Assembly (NCBI GenBank): GCA_044433645.1
Contig: JAWXTK010000005.1
Span: 1-64,000, forward strand
DNA from: JAWXTK01 sp044433645
Lineage (GTDB): Bacteria > Bacteroidota > Bacteroidia > Bacteroidales > Rikenellaceae
Direction of reading: 5' to 3'
DNA length: 64,000 bases
Shown here piece after piece: positions 43,394 to 54,244 of this stretch. Within the stretch, counting starts at the first letter, position 1, and each line of letters starts with the position of its first letter. Below the pieces are notes generated by a model, which was not told the DNA's origin, searched no databases, and saw nothing but the letters and a program-made list of their open reading frames with translations. The position numbers and the translations under genes were made by a program.

Positions 43394-44398
43394 ATGAAAA
43401 AAATAAGCTCAAATATAGATCTTAGCAACTTAAACAGCTTTGGAATTAAAGCCAAAGCCAAACTTTTTTATGCTTTTGACAGCGAGCAGAGTCTAAAAAA
43501 TCTTTTTTTGTCTCACCCCGAGCACACCCACTCGTTTAGGGTTCTAGGTGGTGGTGGCAACATCCTTTTAACTAACGAGCAAGACCAATTAATATTACAT
43601 CCCGTGGGCACAAGGATTGAACTTTTGAGCGACGATATCGTCTATGCCCAAGCAGGTGTTGATTGGGATAATCTTGTTCTGTGGTGCACCGAGAGGGGTT
43701 TATGGGGCTTAGAAAATCTATCTTTAATACCTGGCACTGTGGGTGCAGCTCCGGTTCAAAACATAGGGGCTTACGGCTCGGAAGTTGGAGATAATATACT
43801 TTCAGTCGATGTTTTCATCCCCGAAAAAGGCGAGAGTTTAACGCTCTCAAACAAGGAGTGTGAGTTTAAATATCGCGATAGCATTTTCAAAAATTCACTA
43901 AAAGGCAAGGCCATAATCACGGGCGTTAATTTTAAATTAAGCACCCAGGCTAAGCCAAAATTAGACTACTCAGGCCTAAAAAATAAGGTAGAAGAAAAAG
44001 GCTCACCAAGCCAAGAAAACATAAGGGAGAGCGTAATAGAAATCAGAGAAGCTAAGCTGCCCGACCCTAAAATTCTGGGCAATGCAGGTAGTTTTTTCAA
44101 GAACCCACTAGTCGATATTTCGCAAGCTAAAGCACTATTAATCAAATACAAAGACCTACCCTATTACCCAACCAATGACCCTAAAAAAGTAAAACTAGCA
44201 GCAGGCTATTTAATAGAGCAAGCAGGCTTTAAGGGCAAGCGCAAAGGTGATGTAGGAGTGCATATCTCGCAGGCCTTAGTGCTAGTTAATTACGGCAAGG
44301 CAACGGGCGAGGAAATCATGGCATTTGCAGGCGAGATTATAGAAGAAATTTACAGAAAATTTGAAGTAAAAATAGAAATGGAGGTAAACGTATGGTAG
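43394..44398 (+). CDS. murB: UDP-N-acetylmuramate dehydrogenase
   Basis: 334-aa FAD enzyme that reduces UDP-GlcNAc-enolpyruvate to UDP-MurNAc in peptidoglycan synthesis. RVLGGGGNILL binds FAD. LIPGTVGAAPVQNIGAYGSEV and the proton donor serine in GNAGSFFKNP are family marks. The Tyr-containing KYRDS loop places it in type I (E. coli-like). It overlaps tilS by 7 bp. Confidence 0.95.
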   Translation: MKKISSNIDLSNLNSFGIKAKAKLFYAFDSEQSLKNLFLSHPEHTHSFRVLGGGGNILLTNEQDQLILHPVGTRIELLSDDIVYAQAGVDWDNLVLWCTERGLWGLENLSLIPGTVGAAPVQNIGAYGSEVGDNILSVDVFIPEKGESLTLSNKECEFKYRDSIFKNSLKGKAIITGVNFKLSTQAKPKLDYSGLKNKVEEKGSPSQENIRESVIEIREAKLPDPKILGNAGSFFKNPLVDISQAKALLIKYKDLPYYPTNDPKKVKLAAGYLIEQAGFKGKRKGDVGVHISQALVLVNYGKATGEEIMAFAGEIIEEIYRKFEVKIEMEVNVW

Positions 44399-45738
44399 AA
44401 AATTTACAAAAGCGTTTTGCAAGATACATCAAAGAGAAAAATCTATTTACACCAGAGGACAAGATACTTTTAACCGTGAGTGGGGGCGTTGACTCCATGG
44501 TTATGCTGACTCTGTGCGAGGCTTTAAACTACAATATAGGCGTTGCTCACTGCAATTTCTCGCTTCGTGAAAAGGAATCTGACGAGGATGAGGTTATGGT
44601 AGAAGAATACTGCAAAAAATTAAAAGTGCCTTTCTTTAATATGCGCTTTGCCACCAAGCAGGAGATGGAAAGAACGGGCGAATCAGTGCAAATGGCAGCT
44701 CGTAGACTACGCTATGATTGGTTTGAGAGATTAGCTCTAGAGGAGGGCTATAACATTATCGCCATAGCTCACCATGCCGACGATTCTATTGAGACCTTCT
44801 TTATAAATCTTTTCAGAGGCACAGGTCTTAAGGGACTAACAGGCATCACTAAAATGCGTGGCAAGGTGGTGAGACCCATGTTATTCACCTCGCGCAAGGA
44901 GATTTTGGAGTATGCTCACGAAAATAAAGTAGAATATAGAGAAGATTCATCAAATCGCTCCACAAAATACCTACGCAACAAAATCCGTTTAGGGCTCATC
45001 CCTCGCATACGTGAGATTAACCCTAAGTTCACAGAATTAATGGGCAATAACATACAGCGTCTATCTGATGCTCAGCATTTTATACAAACGAGCATAGAGC
45101 GCCTAAGGGCTCAAATTCTAACAACCAGCAGCACACAAAACATTATAGATCCCAGTCTTATAGACGATGATTATCCTGTAGGTTTTGTGATTTATGAGAT
45201 TTTGAGCTCTTATGGATTCAAGGGGGATGTTGTCGAAAGTCTTGTGCGCAGTATAGAGCAACAAAACTCGGGCAAGAAGTTTTATTCTAAGGAAAACGTG
45301 GCTTATATAGACCGTGGCAAGATTATTATTGAACCTATTGAGGATGATGATCCTTGCGAGTGTTTGTTGGCTGAATTTTCGACTAAGATTTACTGTGGTA
45401 ACAGCATGATTTACGTTGAAAAACTAGATATAGACGAGATAGAATCGCTCAATGTTGCAGACAATGTAGCACTGCTAGATTTAGAAAAATTAAGTTTTCC
45501 TCTTACAGCACGTCGTTGGGCCGAGGGTGATAATTTCATTCCTTTGGGGCTTACGGGTCACAAGAAGGTGAGTGATATGTTAATAGATGCCAAGGTGTCT
45601 GTCTCGGAGAAAAAGCGCCAGTTTGTGCTGTGTAATGGCGAGGAGATCGTGTGGCTTATTGGCCGCAGGATCAATGAGAAGTATAAAATCACTAAGCAGA
45701 CGGAGTACGTGCTAAGGCTAACACAGGAAGTGGTTTAG
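44392..45738 (+). CDS. tilS: tRNA(Ile)-lysidine synthase
   Basis: 448-aa N-type ATP pyrophosphatase that modifies C34 of tRNA-Ile(CAU) to lysidine. The PP-loop SGGVDS is at 30-35. HCNFSLREKESDEDE, AHHADDSIETFFINLFRGTGLKGLTG and REDSSNRSTKYLRNKIR are conserved TilS blocks. The C-terminal domain (ARRWAEGDNFIPLG ... KKVSDMLIDAKVS ... VWLIGRRI) binds the tRNA arm. Its stop codon lies 2 bp before a dispersed repeat. Confidence 0.95.
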   Translation: MVENLQKRFARYIKEKNLFTPEDKILLTVSGGVDSMVMLTLCEALNYNIGVAHCNFSLREKESDEDEVMVEEYCKKLKVPFFNMRFATKQEMERTGESVQMAARRLRYDWFERLALEEGYNIIAIAHHADDSIETFFINLFRGTGLKGLTGITKMRGKVVRPMLFTSRKEILEYAHENKVEYREDSSNRSTKYLRNKIRLGLIPRIREINPKFTELMGNNIQRLSDAQHFIQTSIERLRAQILTTSSTQNIIDPSLIDDDYPVGFVIYEILSSYGFKGDVVESLVRSIEQQNSGKKFYSKENVAYIDRGKIIIEPIEDDDPCECLLAEFSTKIYCGNSMIYVEKLDIDEIESLNVADNVALLDLEKLSFPLTARRWAEGDNFIPLGLTGHKKVSDMLIDAKVSVSEKKRQFVLCNGEEIVWLIGRRINEKYKITKQTEYVLRLTQEVV

Positions 45739-45740
45739 AA

Positions 45741-45998
45741 GCTCGATGCTAGTCGCGCCTGCCCGGCGTGAGGGAGGTAAGATGTCAACGGGGCACGAAA
45801 CTCATAAGTGAGAAAAATGCGTGCATTTTTCTTTTGAGTGCCACAAATCGAAGATTTGTAAAAAAATCATAAATTATTAAATTTCAGAGCTACGCTCTGA
45901 TGCCCTCCTTGCGAAAAGCTAAAGCTTTTCTTATTTTGGATTGTCGGGCAGGCCGTTAACATTTAACGTCTCCGACGGCCGGGGTGCTCCCCGGTGAG
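45741..45998. repeat. Dispersed structured repeat, copy B (compound, partly inverted)
   Basis: Starts gctcgatgctagtcgcg, as in copy A. The forward half (45784-45859) matches copy C: a gtcaacggggcacgaaactc block, inner hairpin AAAAATGC/GCATTTTT, closing GAGTGCC, then ACAAATC-gaa-GATTTGT. The second half (45885-45957) is the copy A module inverted: TGCCC 45901-45905 / GGGCA 45946-45950 around AAAAGCT/AGCTTTT, plus CAGAGC/GCTCTG. Two GC-rich hairpins (GGCCGT...ACGGCC and CCGGGG...CCCCGG) end it. It fills the gap between convergent tilS and rpoC. Confidence 0.65.
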
Positions 45999-46007
45999 CT
46001 AAAAGAA

Positions 46008-46041
46008 AAAAGGCAGAGACTTTATAAAGTCTCTGCCTTTT
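46008..46041. terminator. rpoC operon terminator
   Basis: Palindrome AAAAGGCAGAGACTTTAT with its complement (46008-46025 / 46024-46041), followed by T-rich sequence on both strands. It ends the long minus-strand operon and may also stop tilS transcription. Confidence 0.85.
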
Positions 46042-46060
46042 CTTTTATAGTGTATATCAA

Positions 46061-49000
46061 CTATTTGGCTATGTGAGCATAATCATCCATAGAACCAACA
46101 GTGATGCTTTGATAATCACGAACCCCAGTACCTGCAGGTATCAAGTGACCACAAATTACATTTTCTTTAAGTTTCTCCAATGGGTCAACTTTACCACGGA
46201 TTGCTGCCTCATTAAGAACTTTAGTAGTCTCCTGGAACGATGCCGCAGACATAAAGCTACTTGTTTGAAGTGCAGCACGTGTGATACCTTGAAGCACCTG
46301 ATTAGAAGTCGCAGCAACAATCTCACGCGTTTGAATCAAAGCCATATCCTTACGTTTAAGAACTGAGTTCTCGTCACGAAGCGTACGAACAGTGATAATC
46401 TCACCTGGCTGAACATTCTGTGAATCACCTGCATCAGTAACAACTACTTTGTCATACAAAGAATCATTCTCAGCAACAAACTCCCATTTGTCAACCACTT
46501 GCTCTTGCAAGAAACGAGTATCTCCTGGATCCTCAATCTGAACTTTATTCATCATCTGACGTACGATAACCTCAAAGTGCTTGTCATTGATTTTCACACC
46601 CTGCATACGGTAAACCTCCTGAACCTCGTTCACGATATATTCCTGAACTTTAGTAGGTCCTTGGATAGATAGAATATCACTTGGCGTGATAGCACCATCC
46701 GAAAGTGGCATACCTGCTCTAACGTAGTCATTTTCTTGTACCAAAATCTGACGTGAAAGTGGAACTAAGTAACGTTTGATATCACCCGAACGTGATGTAA
46801 CCACGATTTCACGGTTACCACGTTTGATTTTACCAAATGAAATTTCACCGTCAATCTCAGAAACAACAGCTGGATTAGACGGGTTACGTGCCTCAAATAA
46901 CTCAGTAACACGAGGAAGACCCCCAGTGATATCACCTGCTTTACCAACTGCACGAGGTATCTTAATAAGAACATCCCCAGCCTTAATCTTAGCGTTTTCT
47001 TTAACTACAATGTGGGCTCCCACTGGCAAGTTGTATTGTTTATCAATCTCACCCGATTTGTTCATAATGTGGATAACAGGGTTTTTGGTTTTGTCCCTAG
47101 ACTCTGTAACCACTTTCTCACGAAGACCGGTTTGCTCATCATATTCCTCACGATAAGTAGAACCGTCGATCATATTGTCGAACGCTACCTTACCATCGTG
47201 CTCAGAAATAATAACGGCATTATATGGATCCCACTCACATATCATATCACCTTTAGTAACTAAGTCACCGTCAGCTTTATAGATAGTCGAACCGTAAGGT
47301 ACGTTGTGAGTATAAAGAGTAATTCCTGTATTGTCGTCTATGATTCTAAGTTCACTTTGACGCGAGATAACACGATTAACTGTAGCTCCTGCCTCGTCTT
47401 TAGAAGTAGTAACTTTAAGCTCATCTATCTCAAGTCGTCCGTCATAACGTGCCACAACACTGTTCTCAACAGTTACACCACCGGCAACACCACCCACGTG
47501 GAAGGTACGAAGTGTAAGCTGAGTACCTGGCTCACCAATAGACTGAGCAGCGATAACTCCCACTACCTCACCACGTTGAACCATACGTCCTGTAGCTAGG
47601 TTACGTCCGTAACACTTAGCACAAACTCCTTTTCTAGATTCACAAGTTAGAACCGAACGAATCTCAACTTGCTCGATTGGAGATTTCTCAATCGCAGCTG
47701 CAACTTCTTCTGTTATCTCCTCACCTCCTATGGCCAAAACCTCAGAAGTAGTTGGGTGAACAACATCGTGAAGAGCAACACGACCCAAAATTCTCTCATA
47801 TAATGTTTGTACAACATCCTCGTTACGCTTAACGGTTGTAGCCGTAAGACCACGAAGTGTTCCACAATCATACTCATTAATAATAACATCCTGAGCAACG
47901 TCTACCAACCTACGTGTCAAATAACCCGCATCGGCAGTTTTAAGCGCAGTATCGGCAAGACCTTTACGAGCACCGTGGGTAGAGATAAAGTACTCAAGTA
48001 CCGAAAGACCTTCCTTAAAGTTAGATAGGATAGGATTCTCGATAACCTGACCACCCTCAGCACCACTTTTTTGAGGTTTCGCCATCAGACCCCTCATACC
48101 CGAAAGCTGACGAATCTGCTCTTTAGAACCCCTCGCACCAGAGTCAAGCATCATATAAACTGGGTTGAAACCATCCATATCTGAAATCAAATGGTCAAGC
48201 ACAGTTTTTGTTAATTTAGTATTGATATTAGTCCAAATGTCAATGATCTGGTTGTAACGCTCGTTGTTAGTGATAAGACCAGCGTTGTAGCTGTCCATTA
48301 CCTCGTCAACACGCTCGTAACCCTCTTTCACAAGTGTTTCTTTCTCGTCTGGAATAAGTACGGCATCAAGGTTAAATGATAGACCACCGGTAAAGGCCAT
48401 TCTATAACCTAGGGCTTTAATGTCGTCAAGGAAGTTAGCAGCTTTATCAGCTCCAGCTTTCTTCATAACAACACCGATAATATCACGTAAAGATTTCTTA
48501 GTCAAGATCTCATTGATATAGCCAACTTCCTCTGGCACAAACTCATTGAACATAATACGTCCAACAGATGTCTCAATAATTTCTTTAACTTTTTCATCTT
48601 TTTCGTTGATAGTATCAACCAAAACTTTGATTTTAGAGTGCAATTCAACAGCTCCCTCATTGTAGGCGATAACCACCTCTTCAGGACCATAGAAAGTAGC
48701 ACCCTCACCTTTACATCCTTTTTTAAGCTTGGTGATGTAGTAAAGTCCAAGCACCATGTCCTGAGAAGGAACGGTGATAGGAGCACCATTAGCAGGGTTA
48801 AGGATGTTATGAGAACCTAGCATCAAAATCTGAGCTTCCAAAATCGCAGCACTACCTAGAGGCAAGTGAACGGCCATCTGGTCACCGTCAAAGTCGGCAT
48901 TAAACGCCGTACAAGCTAGTGGGTGCAGTTGCAAAGCCTTACCTTCGATAAGTTTAGGCTGGAATGCTTGGATACCCAAACGGTGAAGAGTTGGGGCACG

Positions 49001-50308
49001 GTTCAGTAGAACTGGGTGTCCTTTGATTACATTCTCTAGAATATCCCAAATAACTGGGTCTTTTCTATCTATAATTTTCTTAGCTGATTTCACAGTTTTT
49101 ACTATACCACGCTCGATAAGCTTACGTATAATAAATGGTTTGTAAAGCTCGGCAGCCATATCCTTAGGAATACCACATTCGTGCATTTTAAGCTCTGGCC
49201 CAACGACAATTACCGAACGAGCAGAATAATCCACACGTTTACCCAAAAGGTTTTGACGGAAACGTCCTTGTTTACCTTTCAAACTGTCACTTAGTGATTT
49301 AAGTGGACGGTTGCTTTCTGTTTTAACAGCATTGCTTTTTCTTGAGTTGTCGAAAAGTGAATCCACAGCCTCTTGCAACATACGTTTCTCATTACGCAAG
49401 ATAACCTCAGGAGCTTTAATTTCGATAAGTCGTTTAAGACGATTGTTACGTATGATAACTCTACGATACAAATCGTTCAAATCCGAGGTTGCAAACCTAC
49501 CACCATCAAGTGGCACCAAAGGACGAAGCTCTGGTGGAATCACCGGAACAACTTTAAGTATCATCCACTCAGGTTTGTTAATCTCTTTTGAGCTACGGAA
49601 AGCCTCAATAACGTTCAAACGTTTAAGGGCATCCATTTTTCTTTGTTGAGATGTCTCAGTGTTAGCTTTGTGACGAAGCGAGAAACTAAGAGAATCTAAA
49701 TCTACTTTCAAAAGTAGGTTATAGATAGCCTCAGCACCCATTTGAGCGATGAATTTCTCTGGATCGCTATCATCTAATTGGCTATTAGATTTATCTAGTT
49801 GAGCTGTGATATCAAGATATTCTTTCTCTGTTAGAAGCTCTAAATCGCTTACTCCGTGAGCCGCTGCTGCACCTGCCTGAACAACTACATAACGCTCGTA
49901 ATAAACAATAGCTTCAAGTTTCTTGGTAGGGATACCAAGTAGGTAACCTATCTTAGAAGGCAAAGAACGGAAATACCAAATATGAACAACTGGAACAACC
50001 AAAGAAATATGGCCCATTCTCTCGCGTCGAACTTTCTTTTCGGTAACTTCTACACCACAACGATCACACACGATACCTTTATAACGTATGCGTTTATATT
50101 TACCACAGTGGCATTCGTAGTCTTTCACAGGCCCGAAAATCCTTTCGCAGAAAAGACCATCGCGCTCTGGCTTATATGTACGATAGTTTATTGTTTCTGG
50201 TTTTAACACCTCGCCACTTGAGTTCTCTAGAACCTCCTCTGGCGAAGTTAAACCGATAGAAATCTTATTGAAACTAACGCTTGTTTTGTTGTCTTTCTTG
50301 AATGACAT
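46061..50308 (-). CDS. rpoC: RNA polymerase beta' subunit
   Basis: 1415-aa largest subunit of RNA polymerase. The N-terminal zinc site CHCGKYKRIRYKGIVCDRCG lies near residue 66. The catalytic NADFDGD sits in LACTAFNADFDGDQMAVH (near 465). The second zinc site is C..CE..CRKGVCAKCYG (near 880-900). The trigger-loop region GVIAAQSIGEPGTQLTLRTFHVGG is intact. Last gene of the operon, 16 bp after rpoB. Confidence 0.98.
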   Translation of the reverse strand: MSFKKDNKTSVSFNKISIGLTSPEEVLENSSGEVLKPETINYRTYKPERDGLFCERIFGPVKDYECHCGKYKRIRYKGIVCDRCGVEVTEKKVRRERMGHISLVVPVVHIWYFRSLPSKIGYLLGIPTKKLEAIVYYERYVVVQAGAAAAHGVSDLELLTEKEYLDITAQLDKSNSQLDDSDPEKFIAQMGAEAIYNLLLKVDLDSLSFSLRHKANTETSQQRKMDALKRLNVIEAFRSSKEINKPEWMILKVVPVIPPELRPLVPLDGGRFATSDLNDLYRRVIIRNNRLKRLIEIKAPEVILRNEKRMLQEAVDSLFDNSRKSNAVKTESNRPLKSLSDSLKGKQGRFRQNLLGKRVDYSARSVIVVGPELKMHECGIPKDMAAELYKPFIIRKLIERGIVKTVKSAKKIIDRKDPVIWDILENVIKGHPVLLNRAPTLHRLGIQAFQPKLIEGKALQLHPLACTAFNADFDGDQMAVHLPLGSAAILEAQILMLGSHNILNPANGAPITVPSQDMVLGLYYITKLKKGCKGEGATFYGPEEVVIAYNEGAVELHSKIKVLVDTINEKDEKVKEIIETSVGRIMFNEFVPEEVGYINEILTKKSLRDIIGVVMKKAGADKAANFLDDIKALGYRMAFTGGLSFNLDAVLIPDEKETLVKEGYERVDEVMDSYNAGLITNNERYNQIIDIWTNINTKLTKTVLDHLISDMDGFNPVYMMLDSGARGSKEQIRQLSGMRGLMAKPQKSGAEGGQVIENPILSNFKEGLSVLEYFISTHGARKGLADTALKTADAGYLTRRLVDVAQDVIINEYDCGTLRGLTATTVKRNEDVVQTLYERILGRVALHDVVHPTTSEVLAIGGEEITEEVAAAIEKSPIEQVEIRSVLTCESRKGVCAKCYGRNLATGRMVQRGEVVGVIAAQSIGEPGTQLTLRTFHVGGVAGGVTVENSVVARYDGRLEIDELKVTTSKDEAGATVNRVISRQSELRIIDDNTGITLYTHNVPYGSTIYKADGDLVTKGDMICEWDPYNAVIISEHDGKVAFDNMIDGSTYREEYDEQTGLREKVVTESRDKTKNPVIHIMNKSGEIDKQYNLPVGAHIVVKENAKIKAGDVLIKIPRAVGKAGDITGGLPRVTELFEARNPSNPAVVSEIDGEISFGKIKRGNREIVVTSRSGDIKRYLVPLSRQILVQENDYVRAGMPLSDGAITPSDILSIQGPTKVQEYIVNEVQEVYRMQGVKINDKHFEVIVRQMMNKVQIEDPGDTRFLQEQVVDKWEFVAENDSLYDKVVVTDAGDSQNVQPGEIITVRTLRDENSVLKRKDMALIQTREIVAATSNQVLQGITRAALQTSSFMSAASFQETTKVLNEAAIRGKVDPLEKLKENVICGHLIPAGTGVRDYQSITVGSMDDYAHIAK

Positions 50309-50324
50309 ATCTTATTTCTAGTTT

Positions 50325-53300
50325 TTATTGATCCAATTTAACGCTAATAGCCAAACCTCTAAGCTCGTGAAGTAACACATTTAAAGACTCAGGAATACCT
50401 GCTTGTGGCAGATTATCTCCCTTAACGATAGCCTCATAAGCTTTGGCACGACCCATAACATCATCTGATTTGATAGTCAAAATCTCTTGCAAGATGTTTG
50501 CTGCACCAAATGCCTCTAGTGCCCAAACCTCCATCTCTCCGAAACGTTGACCTCCAAACTGTGCCTTACCTCCCAATGGTTGCTGAGTGATAAGAGAGTA
50601 AGGTCCTATTGAACGAGCGTGCATTTTATCGTCGATCATGTGACCTAGTTTAAGCATATAAATGATACCTACCGTGGCTGGTTGGTGGAATTTCTCACCT
50701 GTACCACCGTCCGAAAGGAAAGTACGTCCACTGCGTGGAATACCTGCCTGGGCTGTGTACTCATTGATTTGCTCAAGTGAAGCACCATCAAAAATTGGCG
50801 TAGCAAATTTAAGTCCTAACTCACGTCCTGCCCAACCTAGAACAGTTTCGTAAATCTGACCCAAGTTCATACGAGAAGGCACACCTAGTGGGTTAAGCAC
50901 TATATCTACTATACTTCCGTCGTCCAAAAAAGGCATATCCTCGTCACGTACAACACGTGCTACGATACCTTTATTACCATGTCGACCTGCCATTTTATCA
51001 CCCACTTTAAGTTTACGTTTTTTAGCAACATAAACTTTAGCTAGTTGGATAATACCTGCTGGAAGTTCGTCTCCATTTGATAAGTTATATTTATCTCTCT
51101 TAACAATAGCATCACTTTGTTTGAATTTCAAAATGTAATTGTTAATTGCGATAGCTGTTAGTCTGTCAATACGCTCATCACCCGTCCAAGAAGTTGAACC
51201 TAGATTCATGTAATCTATTTCATCTAACATAGAAGTTGTGAACGCTGTACCTTTAGCAAAAATCTCAGCTCCGAAGTAGTCGTAAACACCCTCTGTTATT
51301 TTACCTTCTAGAAGAGTCCAAAGTTTTTGGATAAGTCTCTCGCGAAGTTTAACTACCTCACCTTGGAATCTATCATCAAGTTTCTCAAGAGCAGTTTTCT
51401 CAGCAGCCTTGCCTTTTTTAGAGTCTTTAGTGATACGGCTAAATAGCTTAGTATCAACTACAACACCATAAAGTGAAGGTTGTGCTTTAAGCGATGCATC
51501 TTTCACATCACCTGCTTTGTCACCAAAGATAGCGCGCAAAAGTTTTTCCTCTGGAGAAGGATCGCTCTCGCCCTTAGGAGTGATTTTACCTATTAATATA
51601 TCACCTGGTTTAACGTTAGCACCAATTCTGATGATACCGTTTTCGTCCAAGTCTTTAGTTGCATCCTCAGACACATTAGGAATATCAGATGTAAGTTCTT
51701 CAACACCACGTTTAGTGTCACGAACCTCCATAATATATTCATCAACGTGAACTGAAGTGAAAATATCTTCTCTAACGATACGTTCAGAAATCACAATCGC
51801 ATCCTCGAAGTTGTAACCTTTCCAAGGCATGAAAGCCACTTTTAGGTTACGTCCGATAGCTAGCTCGCCATTATCAGTTGAGTAACCGTCAGTCATAATT
51901 TGACCTTTAACTACTTGGTCGCCAGCTCTAACTATAGGTTTAAGCGTAACCGAAGTGCTTTGGTTAGTCTTGCGATAACGTGGCAAGTTGTAAACTGTAA
52001 TATCTGAGTCAAAGCTTACCAACACTTCATCGTCAGTACGCTCGTATCTTACGTGGATTTGTTTTGCATCAGCAAATACTACCTCACCTGCACCCTCAGC
52101 TGTAATCTGAATACGGCTATCACCTATCATATCTTTCTCAAGGCCTGTTCCCACGATAGGAGCCTCAGGAGTAATCAAAGGCACAGCCTGACGCATCATG
52201 TTAGATCCCATCAGTGCACGGTTGGCATCATCATGCTCAAGGAAAGGAATCAAACTAGCTGCAATAGATGCAATCTGGTTTGGAGACACATCCATAAGAT
52301 GAACCTCAGAAGGCGACACAACTGGGAAATCACTCTCAACTCGCGATTTGATACGCTCTGAGATAAATTCACCTTTGTCGTTAATCTTAGCATTTGCCTG
52401 AGCAATTACCAATCCTTCTTCCTCCTCTGCACTTAAGTATTCTATACCTTCGTTAGATAGGTTAACTACTCCACCCTCAGCCTTACGGTAAGGAGTTTCA
52501 ATGAATCCCATATCAGAAATCTTAGCAAATACACAAAGCGAAGAAATCAAACCGATATTAGGACCCTCAGGAGTTTCAATAGGACACAAACGTCCGTAGT
52601 GAGTATAGTGAACGTCACGAACCTCGAAACCAGCACGCTCACGCGAAAGACCACCAGGGCCTAGTGCCGATAGACGACGTTTGTGAGTCATCTCAGCTAG
52701 TGGATTGGTTTGATCCATAAACTGCGACAACTGGTTAGTTCCAAAGAACGAGTTGATAACGCTCGAAAGAGTTTTTGCATTAATCAAATCAACTGGTGTA
52801 AATACCTCGTTATCACGTACATTCATACGCTCACGGATAGTACGTGCCATACGCACAAAACCAACTGAGAATTGATTAGCCAACTGCTCGCCTACTGTTC
52901 TAACACGACGGTTAGACAAGTGGTCGATATCATCAACATCTGTTTTAGAGTTAATAAGTTGGATAAGGTATTTAATGATTTCTATCATATCCTCTTTAGT
53001 TAGGATACGAACAGAAGGATCAGTAGTTAAACCTAATTTCTTATTAATTCTAAAGCGACCCACCTCGCCTAAGTCATAACGTTTGTCCGAGAAGAATAAT
53101 TTCTCGATAACATCACGCGCTGTAGCCTCATCTGGTGGCTCAGAGTTACGAAGTTGACGGTAGATATATACCACAGCCTCTTTTTCTGAGTTACATGGGT
53201 CTTTTTGTAAAGTATTATATACGATAGAATAGTCAACACCGTTTTGATTATCCTTACTTAGAAGGATAGTCTTAGTGCCACTCTCTAAAATGTCTTCAAT

Positions 53301-54143
53301 GTTTTGTTCATCAAGCACAGTCTCTCTATCTATGATAACCTCGTTACGCTCGATAGATACAACCTCTCCTGTATCCTCGTCAACGAAGTCCTCAACCCAA
53401 GTTCTAAGCACTCTGGCAGCAAGTTTGCGACCAACGGCTTTTTTGAGTGTAGATTTAGAAACTTTTATCTCGTCTGCTAGGTCAAAAATCTCAAGAATTT
53501 GACGGTCGCTCTCGAAACATATAGCTCTTAGAAGAGTAGTCACAGGAAGCTTTTTCTTACGGTCGATGTAAGCGTACATCACATTGTTGATATCTGTTGC
53601 AAACTCTATCCACGATCCTTTAAATGGGATAATACGTGCCGAGTACAACTTAGTACCGTTAGTGTGCATGCTTTGACCAAAGAAAACACCTGGAGAACGG
53701 TGCAACTGAGATACAATTACACGTTCTGCTCCATTAATAATAAAAGTACCACGGGGAGTCATATATGGTATAGTACCAAAATATACGTCCTGTACAACTG
53801 TATCAAAATCTTCGTGTTCTTGATCCGTACAATACAGTTTCAACTTTGCTTTTAATGGGACACTATATGTCAAACCACGCTCCAAACACTCATCAATAGA
53901 GTATCTTGGTGGGTCAACATAATAATCAATAAATTCAAGGACAAAATTGTTCCTTGTATCAGTTATGGGGAAATTCTCCATGAACACTTTGTACAGACCC
54001 TCGTTTTTACGATTCTCTGCCGTTGTATCCAATTGGAAGAAATCCTGAAATGATTTTAGCTGTATCTCCAAGAAATCAGGATAACTCATCCTGTTTTTAA
54101 CTTGCGAGAAGCTTATTCTTTGATTGCTCGATTTTTGGGACAT
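50325..54143 (-). CDS. rpoB: RNA polymerase beta subunit
   Basis: 1272-aa RNA polymerase subunit. The rifampicin-pocket segment reads SQFMDQTNPLAEMTHKRRLSALGPGGL, a wild-type (sensitive-type) sequence. GRLCPIETPEGPNIGLI and KMAGRHGNKGIVA are catalytic-core blocks, and the C-terminal GGQRFGEMEVWALEAFGA contacts beta'. Preceded by a 230-bp spacer with three hairpins after rplL. Confidence 0.98.
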   Translation of the reverse strand: MSQKSSNQRISFSQVKNRMSYPDFLEIQLKSFQDFFQLDTTAENRKNEGLYKVFMENFPITDTRNNFVLEFIDYYVDPPRYSIDECLERGLTYSVPLKAKLKLYCTDQEHEDFDTVVQDVYFGTIPYMTPRGTFIINGAERVIVSQLHRSPGVFFGQSMHTNGTKLYSARIIPFKGSWIEFATDINNVMYAYIDRKKKLPVTTLLRAICFESDRQILEIFDLADEIKVSKSTLKKAVGRKLAARVLRTWVEDFVDEDTGEVVSIERNEVIIDRETVLDEQNIEDILESGTKTILLSKDNQNGVDYSIVYNTLQKDPCNSEKEAVVYIYRQLRNSEPPDEATARDVIEKLFFSDKRYDLGEVGRFRINKKLGLTTDPSVRILTKEDMIEIIKYLIQLINSKTDVDDIDHLSNRRVRTVGEQLANQFSVGFVRMARTIRERMNVRDNEVFTPVDLINAKTLSSVINSFFGTNQLSQFMDQTNPLAEMTHKRRLSALGPGGLSRERAGFEVRDVHYTHYGRLCPIETPEGPNIGLISSLCVFAKISDMGFIETPYRKAEGGVVNLSNEGIEYLSAEEEEGLVIAQANAKINDKGEFISERIKSRVESDFPVVSPSEVHLMDVSPNQIASIAASLIPFLEHDDANRALMGSNMMRQAVPLITPEAPIVGTGLEKDMIGDSRIQITAEGAGEVVFADAKQIHVRYERTDDEVLVSFDSDITVYNLPRYRKTNQSTSVTLKPIVRAGDQVVKGQIMTDGYSTDNGELAIGRNLKVAFMPWKGYNFEDAIVISERIVREDIFTSVHVDEYIMEVRDTKRGVEELTSDIPNVSEDATKDLDENGIIRIGANVKPGDILIGKITPKGESDPSPEEKLLRAIFGDKAGDVKDASLKAQPSLYGVVVDTKLFSRITKDSKKGKAAEKTALEKLDDRFQGEVVKLRERLIQKLWTLLEGKITEGVYDYFGAEIFAKGTAFTTSMLDEIDYMNLGSTSWTGDERIDRLTAIAINNYILKFKQSDAIVKRDKYNLSNGDELPAGIIQLAKVYVAKKRKLKVGDKMAGRHGNKGIVARVVRDEDMPFLDDGSIVDIVLNPLGVPSRMNLGQIYETVLGWAGRELGLKFATPIFDGASLEQINEYTAQAGIPRSGRTFLSDGGTGEKFHQPATVGIIYMLKLGHMIDDKMHARSIGPYSLITQQPLGGKAQFGGQRFGEMEVWALEAFGAANILQEILTIKSDDVMGRAKAYEAIVKGDNLPQAGIPESLNVLLHELRGLAISVKLDQ

Positions 54144-54244
54144 CCTAATCCAAAATTAATGTTGAAGTTATCTTTTAAGGAAAAACCTCTTTATTGATTC
54201 TTCTTTTTACAACACTTAAAATGCTGCATATCAAGACTTTAATT

